Shown piece by piece: positions 8,090 through 15,406 of a DNA stretch of 19,599 nucleotides. Source of the stretch: RGIG1959 sp964564305. GTDB lineage: Bacteria; Bacillota; Clostridia; Oscillospirales; Acutalibacteraceae. The translations under genes and the position numbers were made by a program. The stretch covers positions 1-19,599 of the forward strand of contig CAZMAM010000029.1 in NCBI GenBank assembly GCA_964564305.1. The letters are read 5' to 3'. Under the pieces are notes generated by a model. The model saw only the letters and a program-made list of their open reading frames with translations, searched no databases and was not told the origin of the DNA. Within the stretch, counting starts at the first letter, position 1. Each line of letters opens with the position of its first letter.

Positions 8090-9133
8090 TTATCGGTGTT
8101 TATTATCTTCGGACGAATCCTCGGATGTCGGTGATTGTTCTTCGTGTGGAGAAAGATCAGTCGCATGAATGTTGGCAAGAGGACTGTTTTTCAAGGCATT
8201 TTGAATTTGCTCCGCACTCAGATGGGTATAAATTTCTGTTGTGCCGAGGTTTTCATGCCCCAATATTTCCTGCAACACGCGAATGTCCACATGACCGTAC
8301 TGGTACATCATGGTTGCGGCTGTATGCCGAAGCTTATGAGTGGAAAAATCCTCGGCGCCGTCTACTTGGTGTAAATATTGTTTCACAACATAATATACAC
8401 CCTGTAAACTAATGCGCTTTTTCAGCCGGCTTAAAAAGAGTGCATCGGTGTGTACGCCTTCATGAGGACGAACCTTTAAATAAGCTTCTAAAGCCTCCAT
8501 ACAGGCATCATTCAGATAAACTTGCCTTTGTTTATTGCCTTTTCCGTGAATCAGCAAAATTCGGTCGCTGCGAATATCCTTCAGATTAATGGCGGCAATT
8601 TCCGCTCTTCGCAACCCGCAATTCAGCAATAAGGTCAGCATACAATAATCTCTCTGAGGAAATTCCCCGGAAGTATTCGCAGCGGCACTTAAAAGTTGCC
8701 TGGACTGGTCCAAAGTCAAATATTTCGGCAAAGATTTTTCGATGGTCGGAATACCTACCGCTCGCAAAGGATTATTTTCCAATTGATGAGTTTCATCGGT
8801 CAGATAAGTAAAAAAACGGCGAAGAGAAGTCGTCTTACGCGCACGAGTTCGGTTGTTATTGCCGCGTTCCTCGCGTAAATAGTTCATATATTCATATACA
8901 TCCGTCAGCGTAACGGTCGCAATATCGTTCAACGTAATATCGTTAATTGGAATTTCTTCATAGGGCACATCGTCCGCAACAGCGCCGGTTGCGCGCTTGC
9001 GGTACCGAAAAAAAGTACGAAGGTCAATAAAATATTCATCCACAGTATGAGAAGAACGACCTTTGATCGTTTCCATATAACCTAAAAATTCGCGCAAAAT
9101 CATAGGACATTGCTGCAAATAAGTACGATTCAT
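8090..9133 (-). CDS. Xer-like tyrosine recombinase
   Basis: This site-specific DNA recombinase has 347 residues. An N-terminal SAM-like core-binding domain (about 1-115) is followed by a catalytic domain with the full residue set: Arg175 (GLRRAE), Lys198 (HGKGNKQR), His266 and Arg269 (THKLRHTAA), His293 (LGHENLG) and the nucleophile Tyr302 (TEIYTHL). This resembles XerC/XerD/XerS-type housekeeping recombinases more than phage integrases, and no phage genes are near. The N-terminal domain has an insertion around KRATGAVADDVPYEEIP, making it longer than E. coli XerC (about 300 residues), and the C-terminus ends in an acidic tail. ATG 9133 was chosen over GTG 9142 because the latter lies inside the ribosome site AAAAGGTGATC. 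A symmetric dif-like palindrome lies 191 bp upstream. Whether it is XerC, XerD or a specialised recombinase cannot be decided here. Confidence 0.9.
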   Translation of the reverse strand: MNRTYLQQCPMILREFLGYMETIKGRSSHTVDEYFIDLRTFFRYRKRATGAVADDVPYEEIPINDITLNDIATVTLTDVYEYMNYLREERGNNNRTRARKTTSLRRFFTYLTDETHQLENNPLRAVGIPTIEKSLPKYLTLDQSRQLLSAAANTSGEFPQRDYCMLTLLLNCGLRRAEIAAINLKDIRSDRILLIHGKGNKQRQVYLNDACMEALEAYLKVRPHEGVHTDALFLSRLKKRISLQGVYYVVKQYLHQVDGAEDFSTHKLRHTAATMMYQYGHVDIRVLQEILGHENLGTTEIYTHLSAEQIQNALKNSPLANIHATDLSPHEEQSPTSEDSSEDNKHR

Positions 9134-9187
9134 ACGGATCACCTTTTACTCATAAAATGTCAACCATAAAAAGGAAAACGAAATGAC

Positions 9188-9202
9188 CCGGAATAATTCC
9201 GG
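9188..9202. promoter_or_regulatory. Short perfect palindrome in the recombinase leader
   Basis: CCGGAATAATTCCGG has 7-bp arms around a single central base, 54 bp upstream of the recombinase start codon. It could be a protein-binding operator or a small leader hairpin. No T-run follows closely enough for a terminator. Function is unknown. Confidence 0.4.
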
Positions 9203-9268
9203 CATTGAGAACAGACACGTAATACAAGAAGATAAACGAGAACGAGAACGAAATTGGAATGGAAGGGG

Positions 9269-9305
9269 GATGCATTATTATTTAGTCTGTATTAACAAAT
9301 GCATC
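9269..9305. repeat. Inverted repeat GATGCATT/AATGCATC
   Basis: Perfect 8-bp arms at 9269-9276 and 9298-9305 are separated by 21 AT-rich bases, in the 282-bp gap between the recombinase and yihY genes. Just before it lies a short tandem ACGAGAACGAGAACGA (about 9236-9251). No gene is seen in this gap. Function is unknown. Confidence 0.4.
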
Positions 9306-9323
9306 ACTTCAATCGACATATCT

Positions 9324-9353
9324 AACTAAACAAAATGAATATTTTGTTTAGTT
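9324..9353. other. Perfect AT-rich palindrome with dif-like 11-6-11 geometry
   Basis: Perfect 13-bp arms AACTAAACAAAAT and ATTTTGTTTAGTT flank GAAT. Read as 28 bp, it is two 11-bp arms (ACTAAACAAAA and TTTTGTTTAGT) around a 6-bp centre TGAATA, the geometry of Xer recombination sites. The right arm shares about 8 of 11 bases with the XerD arm TTATGTTAAAT of E. coli dif. It lies 191 bp upstream of the tyrosine recombinase start codon and 63 bp after the yihY stop. The stem has almost no GC and is not followed by a T-run on either strand, so a terminator is unlikely. An operator is the alternative. Confidence 0.5.
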
Positions 9354-9415
9354 GAGAGGAGGGAAAAACAAGAAACGCGTTAATATATTGAACCATAGAG
9401 AACTTTTTCGGATAT

Positions 9416-10333
9416 TTACGATTCTTGTTCATCGGCCGCGATCGAAGCATTTTCTGCCGGCATTTTTTCTGTATTTTCCGCTGTATTTTCTGCGGATTTG
9501 ATTTTGCCGCGCCTGCGCTGCTGCAACCATACATTGACCTGTGCACCGATAAACACAATGTACATACAGGCATACAACCAGATCAGCAGCAAGACCACCA
9601 TAGTCAGACTGCCGTATACACGTGATGCTGAGCTGAAGTGATCCATATACAGCGAAAACAAGAACGAGTATATCATCCAGACAACAGCGGATAATGCGGC
9701 ACCCGGAATTTCGGTGTACCATTTTCCTTTGCGATTCGGAACTGTTTTATACAGAAGCATGAAAAATAACGTTAACACGATGATGGATAATATTTGCCTC
9801 GTACCGATTATTTTTGAAAGAATTCCCTGCAAAAACGGAAACAGTTCCTGTATCCATTGATACAATCTGTTGCCGAAAACCAGTACCGTTAATACCGCTA
9901 ACAGAACAATCATAAAAATCAGTGTGTATAATGTGCATATGCCGCGAACAATCAGAAAATTTCGGGTTTCCTTTCGATGATACACGGCATTTAGTCCCTT
10001 AACCATTGACAGCATACCTGTGGAAGCCGACCACAGCGTCGTGACAGCAGCGATGGGCAAAACCGCAGATCCCGTATGTTCATTAATTTCGTTGACCATA
10101 TTGATTACCAGCGGTTGGATATTGTCCGGAATAATATTGAGCATTATCCCAATTACCGAATCGTTGGTGATCGGTAAATACCGTATTAAGGAAAGCAGCA
10201 TTATCATGAATGGAAAAAAAGAAATGACAATGAAGAGAGTCGCCCGTGCCGAATAGGCGGCAATGATATCCCATGGTATTAGATCCAATATCCGCAGTAC
10301 GGTTTGCCAGGCACGGTCGAGCTTTTGTTTCAT
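9416..10333 (-). CDS. YihY/BrkB family integral membrane protein
   Basis: This polytopic membrane protein has 305 residues and about six transmembrane segments, for example ATLFIVISFFPFMIMLLSLI near residue 30, FMIVLLAVLTVLVFG near 140 and MVVLLLIWLYACMYIVFIGAQVN near 245. Family marks are the N-terminal DIIAAYSARATLFIVISFFPF, AAVTTLWSASTGMLSMVKGLNAVYHRKETRNF, and the C-terminal YGSLTMVVLLLIWLYACMYIVFIGAQVNVWL. The family was once misnamed ribonuclease BN. Its molecular function is not settled. The last ~30 residues are a hydrophilic, repetitive tail (AENTAENTEK) unlike the rest and probably fast-evolving, matching a short tandem repeat in the DNA near 9465-9500. The ATG is preceded by GAAGGGAAG. 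It sits 185 bp downstream of rmuC with no clear terminator or promoter between. Confidence 0.9.
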   Translation of the reverse strand: MKQKLDRAWQTVLRILDLIPWDIIAAYSARATLFIVISFFPFMIMLLSLIRYLPITNDSVIGIMLNIIPDNIQPLVINMVNEINEHTGSAVLPIAAVTTLWSASTGMLSMVKGLNAVYHRKETRNFLIVRGICTLYTLIFMIVLLAVLTVLVFGNRLYQWIQELFPFLQGILSKIIGTRQILSIIVLTLFFMLLYKTVPNRKGKWYTEIPGAALSAVVWMIYSFLFSLYMDHFSSASRVYGSLTMVVLLLIWLYACMYIVFIGAQVNVWLQQRRRGKIKSAENTAENTEKMPAENASIAADEQES

Positions 10334-10518
10334 TTCATCTTCCCTTCTTTATGTTGCATTCAGGTTGCGTCTCTCAATGATCATTCAATCGTCTTATGGT
10401 TGATTGCCTACCGGGAACAGTCCGATTTTACCGGTTTGAAATAATATGCAATCGTCTCGGCTATCTTATCATGCACAGAATATGGCTCTTATACGATATA
10501 TATTTGTTAATATATTGA

Positions 10519-11802
10519 TTAAATTTCTTCTTTTTTATCTGTTTTTTCGGGCAAGTGCGAAAAATCCGCTTCGTTCATTTTTTCAACATCGCGTAGTTTT
10601 CTTTGAATGGCGCGAGTACGCACACCGACCAGTTGTTCCAGCTCATCGTTGGCTTGAGTCAGTCTTTTTCGGGTATTATCCAAAACTGTGCCGAATTTGT
10701 CAAATTCCGTGCATACTTCACCGAGTACCTTCCACACTTCCCCACTACGTTTTTGAATCGCCAGCGTGCGAAATCCCATCTGTAAACTATTCAAAAGCGC
10801 CGCCGTGGTGCTGGGTCCGGCAATGTTCACACGATAATCCCGTTGAAGTATTTCCACCATACCACGGTTAACAGCCTCCGCATAAAGCCCTTCAAAAGGT
10901 AAAAACATAATTCCGAAATCGGTGGTATGAGGCGGTTCAATATATTTATCGCGAATATCCTTGGCAGACGTTTTCAGCCGGGAAATCAACACATTGGCAG
11001 CCGCATCTATTTTTTCACGTGATCCGTCTTCGTAAGCATCCTGAAGGGCAGCATACGCGTCACCGGGAAATTTGGAATCAATCGGCAAATATACGCATTC
11101 TCCGTTATCTCCGGGAAGTTTCACGGCATACTCTACCACATTTTTACTACCGGGTACGGTCGCGATATTTTTGGCATATTGATCAGGAGTCAATATTTCT
11201 TCTAATATTGCACCCAGTTGAATTTCCCCTAATATGCCTCTTGTTTTAACATTGGATAAAACTTTCTTCAAATCACCCACACCGGCGGCCAAGGTTTGCA
11301 TTTCGCCGAGCCCTTTATAGACTTGTTCTAATCGTTCGTTGACCAAATGGAAAGAACGGGTCATTTTGTCTTCCAATGTTTTTTGCAGATTTTCATCCAC
11401 TGTCTGGCGCATCGCATCCAATTTTTGATTGTTGTCTTTTTGAATATATTCCAGTTTCTGTTCCATGGTTTGACGCAATTGATTCAGTTTTTGTTCATTG
11501 GTCAGCTCAAAAGTCTTAAACCGTGTTTCCAATTGTTCCAATGAAGAAACCACTGCCCGAGTCAGAGATTCCTGTTTTTGTTGTATCTGATGATCCATAA
11601 CGGAAAGATGTTCGGATTGTGCCGTCCCCTGCGTCTGAATAATTTTTTCAAGCGTTGTTAAACCGGCGCTGTCTTGTGTGTGCTGGGAATTTATTTGACG
11701 GCATTCTTTTTTCAAAGAAGATATTTGAAAGGCCATCCAAACAAAAGCAGTTGTCAAAATAGCAAATAATATAATACCGGCCCATATCACCCATTCCGGC
11801 AT
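10519..11802 (-). CDS. rmuC: DNA recombination protein RmuC
   Basis: This is an RmuC-family protein of 427 residues. A single N-terminal membrane anchor (VIWAGIILFAILTTAFVWMAFQI, about residues 4-26) is followed by a long coiled coil rich in Gln, Glu and Lys (about 30-190). The conserved RmuC domain then follows, with VKTRGILGEIQLGAILEEIL, LPIDSKFPGDAY, DFGIMFLPFEGLYAEAVNRG, GPSTTAALLNSLQMGF and VWKVLGEVCTEFDKF. RmuC limits DNA inversions and may have nuclease-like activity. Its biochemical role is not fixed. The start ATG 11802 has GAGAGGGG before it. Translation from 11928 would add 42 residues encoded within the end of addB and is rejected. The first 16 bp overlap the end of addB, indicating a transcriptional and probably translational link to that recombination gene. 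Confidence 0.95.
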   Translation of the reverse strand: MPEWVIWAGIILFAILTTAFVWMAFQISSLKKECRQINSQHTQDSAGLTTLEKIIQTQGTAQSEHLSVMDHQIQQKQESLTRAVVSSLEQLETRFKTFELTNEQKLNQLRQTMEQKLEYIQKDNNQKLDAMRQTVDENLQKTLEDKMTRSFHLVNERLEQVYKGLGEMQTLAAGVGDLKKVLSNVKTRGILGEIQLGAILEEILTPDQYAKNIATVPGSKNVVEYAVKLPGDNGECVYLPIDSKFPGDAYAALQDAYEDGSREKIDAAANVLISRLKTSAKDIRDKYIEPPHTTDFGIMFLPFEGLYAEAVNRGMVEILQRDYRVNIAGPSTTAALLNSLQMGFRTLAIQKRSGEVWKVLGEVCTEFDKFGTVLDNTRKRLTQANDELEQLVGVRTRAIQRKLRDVEKMNEADFSHLPEKTDKKEEI

Positions 11803-14800
11803 GAAGCATTCCCCTCTCTGTTTGGTTGTAACGATCTTAGAACGTCTGCATCGGAGTGAAATCTGGCCGTACGCACACGATCCTGATCTTCGTGTCCGCA
11901 TATTGCATGAAAGTCGCATTGCTTGCAAGAATCTATGGACGAGGTCATCAGGGGCAAAGCGTCAATATCTCCGTTATGCAGAACATCGGCCATATCGGTA
12001 AGTAAAGACAGCGTCTGACGTCCCAATGCGCCGAATTCGGCAAGTGACACCACACAAGACCCTGCATCCCATGTTCCGTCTTTATTCTTTTTCGCAGGGA
12101 TAAAAATACCGCTTAATCCGGGTTCCATCGCCCGAAGCACTTTTTCATTATCGATGAGCAATCCGTTCATCCGCATGGGAAATTCGCTTTTCTTTTGTTT
12201 ATGGTCTAAATCTGTTCCCTTTGTTGTATCTGCCTTCCTCAATTGTGATTGCGTGGGCATATATAGCACTCCTGCCGGGATGACGTCTCCGTATTTTACG
12301 GTGCCATTTTTCCAAACGGTTAGCATATATACCAGCAATTGTATATTCAATCCCTCAACAACATCAGAGAGCAAAAGTTTTTTCTGCCCGGTTTTGTAAT
12401 CGATAACCCGCACGTATGATTTTCCTCCGTCAGAATACACATCTACTCGATCAATGCGTCCGATCATGCGTACGGTTCCTCCGTCCGGCAGTGCAAACCG
12501 GATGGGCTCTATCCCCTCCTTCTCCGATCCGATGGGCAGTTCATAATCCACCGGCGTAAAAGCGCTTTGGCACAGTTCCTGAACCGAATGCCAAAGTAAT
12601 TTTCCGCAAACCGTATACAGCCGGCCCAGAAGATATAAAAATCGGCCGGATTTATCGGAAAATCCACCCATTTCTTCGTCAATATATCGATTAATAACGG
12701 CTTTTGCATCCGCCAAACACCGCTCTCTTTGAATGGTTTGCACACCGTCCCGAACATAAACGGGAAGGGTATTTTCCATGACATAATGAACAAGAGTGCC
12801 ATATTCCAGCACACCGAGATCCGCTGCCCGTCGGGGAGAAGCATGCATGCCATATTGGCAAAAATAAGCAAACTTGCAGCGATAAAATCGATCGATTTTT
12901 GTTGCCGATAAGGTCATATGGTTCCCGAATAAGCGGCGTGATATGCCGGCATCGGCAAAAGCAATCGGTTCACTCTGAATCATCCTTGTCATTGTATGGA
13001 TACGAGGCGCTAATTGTTTATCTTGTTTCAAAATACCGTAAAGCGTATGAGATAACGGAGTATTGGAATAAAATCCGCCGGCCATTCTTTCAAAAGCGTC
13101 CTCCAGCGTTTCGATATCGTTCACATTCACTCGTGCCCGGCATGGCGATAACGACGGAAAATGTGAAAACACGGTTCGACAGATGGCAGAAGGCTCTCCC
13201 CTACTGCCGTCCGGCAATGTTTGCAGCGTAGTGATAAACATTTTTTCGGAAGCGGCCGTTAAAGAAACATATCCCAAAAATTGTTCGGAAGCAGTTTGCT
13301 GCATTCGCATATCTTCAAACGGTAATCCCGCTTTTTTTAATATTTTCCTGTCACGATCACTCAATATAGGATCTTCCGAAGGCAGAGCAGGAAAAATCCC
13401 TTCGTTGGCACCCAAAATAAATACCGCTTTCGGTTCATTGTAGCGGATTCGATCGGCCTGGCCGATTTGAATTGCATCGATCTGCTGGGGAATGGATCCG
13501 ACATCGGTCACACCGGCAGCAGCGCGAAGCCATTCCGTTCCCTGCTTGCTGTTTATCGCAGAGTCCCGAAAACAAATTGTCAGATCATCCATCAGTCCCA
13601 TCAATGCCTCCCACACCTGTTTGGTATGAGAAGCCAGAGAAAATTCCCCTGCTGTTTCTAACGAAATAATTTGTCTTTCGATCATCCGATCAATATGAGC
13701 GCAGTGTAAATAATCCAATATTGCCTCGGCCATTTGTTCGCCTGTCCGTGCGCCTTGCAAGGCGAGACCCAATTGCATCAGGGGATCGACTAATCGGCGG
13801 CGTAACCGATTGAGATGATTTAATTCCCGTCTGTCTTTTTCTTCAAATGCTCCGGCAAATCCTCTGGGATGTGATTGCCATTCCCATTGAAATTGCATTC
13901 CTGTGATATGCCATGTAAAAATATAATTTTCCAATCTGGCGGTGGAAGCCGTTGAAAAACCGAGCAAACCCGTTTTGATTAAACGGATTAGCCACTCCGT
14001 GCGCCATTCTCCGCAGGCAATGCGTAATGCCGTAAATACGGCAATAAATAACGGCTCCGGAAGTACAGGTGTTCGTCTGTCTAAAAAATAAGGAATGCCC
14101 GCCCGCTCCAAAGCGGCATCCAGTACACCAATATAAGTATGCAAATCCCGTGCGGTTATGGCAATGTGCTTGGCACGCAAGTTGTTTAAGCGCATCAGCC
14201 GCCTGATATCCCTGACCACCGCCGTGCATTCTTCATAAATATCGGAACAAACCGTAACGCGAATATGATCTTCCTGCTCTGCCATTTCTAAAATTTCGGA
14301 AGTAAAAGCCGTTGCCTCAAGCACCCGGAGTTGTTCGTTTTGAAATCGGTAAGGGGTCGTTAACCATACAGGATTCGCTATTTGACACCTATGCCGGTTT
14401 GCGGATTCCATTAAATCCCGGGCGGTATTCATCGATACGGAAAACCGGTCTATTCCACCGGAAGTATCCTGCAACCGGTCCGTACACAAGGTAACCGTCA
14501 CCGATGCGGCCTGAACCATGGCCGCTTCCAAAACACGTCTTTCCGATGCGGTAAATCCGGAAAATCCGTCTACATAAATGATTTTGCCGCTAAAAAAAAG
14601 ATTTTCTTGCAAACGGTCGGCACATGCGGCAATCAAATCCTGTTCGTCTTTTCCGGTGCGCGACACTAAGGCATTAAATGTTTCCAAAAGAAGCGTAATG
14701 TCTTTCATCTTATGGTGCAAAGCATTGTCCGGAAAATCCGAGATGGTTTTTTTTAACTGTTGAGGTAATACCGCCGATTGTTTGCAAAAATCGCAAAAAT

Positions 14801-15137
14801 GTAATAAAGAACGAATCATATCGGGTTTTCCCCGCCCGGATAAAACCGAAAGAGAATCCTGTACTTGAGTGAAAGCCCGTTCCATCAGCATCGTTTTGGC
14901 ACCGTCCGAGAGCACGGCAGCGGAAGTATTTAAGATTTTTTCCGCCATTCGGGTAAAGCTGTATACCTGACATTCGGCGGCCCGATTCGCCCCCAATTTT
15001 TCCAACAGAGCACGCTCGGTTTGAAAGGACATTTGTTCCGGTACCAGTAAAATAGACGGCTGTATCTGTTTTTGCAATTCATGAATAATATAAGTGCTTT
15101 TTCCAAAGCCGGACCGGCCTAAAATCAGCCTTAACAT
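11787..15137 (-). CDS. addB: ATP-dependent helicase/nuclease subunit B (AddB)
   Basis: This is the AddB subunit of the AddAB helicase-nuclease, the RecBCD counterpart of Firmicutes that resects double-strand breaks and handles Chi sites. It has 1116 residues, close to the usual ~1150. The N-terminus has Walker A GRSGFGKST (residues 7-15), followed by LVPEQMSFQTERALL. The C-terminal RecB-type nuclease domain shows RIDRVDVYSDGGKSYVRVIDYKTG (Asp913, Lys915) and GLNIQLLVYM. An iron-sulphur cluster is expected from Cys754 and Cys1071-x2-Cys1074-x5-Cys1080. The start is ATG 15137 because GGAGGAAG lies 6 bases upstream. The frame stays open 18 codons further, to the edge of a MITE-like repeat. Normally addA follows addB. 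Here the next gene is rmuC, overlapping by 16 bp, and no addA is present in the window. Confidence 0.95.
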   Translation of the reverse strand: MLRLILGRSGFGKSTYIIHELQKQIQPSILLVPEQMSFQTERALLEKLGANRAAECQVYSFTRMAEKILNTSAAVLSDGAKTMLMERAFTQVQDSLSVLSGRGKPDMIRSLLHFCDFCKQSAVLPQQLKKTISDFPDNALHHKMKDITLLLETFNALVSRTGKDEQDLIAACADRLQENLFFSGKIIYVDGFSGFTASERRVLEAAMVQAASVTVTLCTDRLQDTSGGIDRFSVSMNTARDLMESANRHRCQIANPVWLTTPYRFQNEQLRVLEATAFTSEILEMAEQEDHIRVTVCSDIYEECTAVVRDIRRLMRLNNLRAKHIAITARDLHTYIGVLDAALERAGIPYFLDRRTPVLPEPLFIAVFTALRIACGEWRTEWLIRLIKTGLLGFSTASTARLENYIFTWHITGMQFQWEWQSHPRGFAGAFEEKDRRELNHLNRLRRRLVDPLMQLGLALQGARTGEQMAEAILDYLHCAHIDRMIERQIISLETAGEFSLASHTKQVWEALMGLMDDLTICFRDSAINSKQGTEWLRAAAGVTDVGSIPQQIDAIQIGQADRIRYNEPKAVFILGANEGIFPALPSEDPILSDRDRKILKKAGLPFEDMRMQQTASEQFLGYVSLTAASEKMFITTLQTLPDGSRGEPSAICRTVFSHFPSLSPCRARVNVNDIETLEDAFERMAGGFYSNTPLSHTLYGILKQDKQLAPRIHTMTRMIQSEPIAFADAGISRRLFGNHMTLSATKIDRFYRCKFAYFCQYGMHASPRRAADLGVLEYGTLVHYVMENTLPVYVRDGVQTIQRERCLADAKAVINRYIDEEMGGFSDKSGRFLYLLGRLYTVCGKLLWHSVQELCQSAFTPVDYELPIGSEKEGIEPIRFALPDGGTVRMIGRIDRVDVYSDGGKSYVRVIDYKTGQKKLLLSDVVEGLNIQLLVYMLTVWKNGTVKYGDVIPAGVLYMPTQSQLRKADTTKGTDLDHKQKKSEFPMRMNGLLIDNEKVLRAMEPGLSGIFIPAKKNKDGTWDAGSCVVSLAEFGALGRQTLSLLTDMADVLHNGDIDALPLMTSSIDSCKQCDFHAICGHEDQDRVRTARFHSDADVLRSLQPNREGNASCRNG

Positions 15138-15191
15138 TTCGACTTCCTCCAAGCATTTACGATAATTCCGACCAAATCCGGACAGACACAT

Positions 15192-15370
15192 TTAGGGCAA
15201 TACGCATAAAGATTGTCGTGCAGATGCAGGAGCGAATTTTTCGTCAGATGAAACAAAAAACGCAGGAAATACTTTGTGTGTTCGCGAGGATTTTTGTAAT
15301 ATATGCCGGAAAAGATGCCCGCAGATGGGCGACAAAGGCGGTAGCCGGTCCTTGTGCAGTGTTGCCTTAA
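15192..15370 (-). repeat. MITE-like dispersed repeat, copy 2 (179 bp)
   Basis: The left end is TTAGGGCAATACGCATAAAG then ATTGTCG, and the complement of the right end is TTAAGGCAACACTGCACAAG then GACCGG. It aligns along its whole length with the copy at 7008-7187 but in the opposite orientation, and its ends match those of 67-238. It fills most of the 269-bp gap between the ectB-like gene and addB, ending 54 bp before the addB start codon. Any addB promoter must lie in that 54 bp, in the repeat, or further upstream; I could not identify one. A 79-codon frame on the minus strand over the repeat is judged spurious. Confidence 0.85.
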
Positions 15371-15406
15371 AGGTCAAAAAGCACGTCAAACGGCTGTAAA
15401 GAGTGA

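Noticed and set aside
8065..8178. 38-residue N-terminal extension of the NagD-like protein
   Set aside because: It overlaps the recombinase gene and lacks family similarity. ATG 8064 has a proper ribosome site and fits the family start.
10494..10514. AT-only hairpin after the rmuC stop (ATATATT/AATATAT)
   Set aside because: It is too weak for an intrinsic terminator and is expected by chance in such AT-rich sequence.
11803..11928. 42-residue N-terminal extension of RmuC
   Set aside because: It lies inside addB in another frame. The internal ATG 11802 has a good ribosome site and directly precedes the membrane anchor typical of RmuC.
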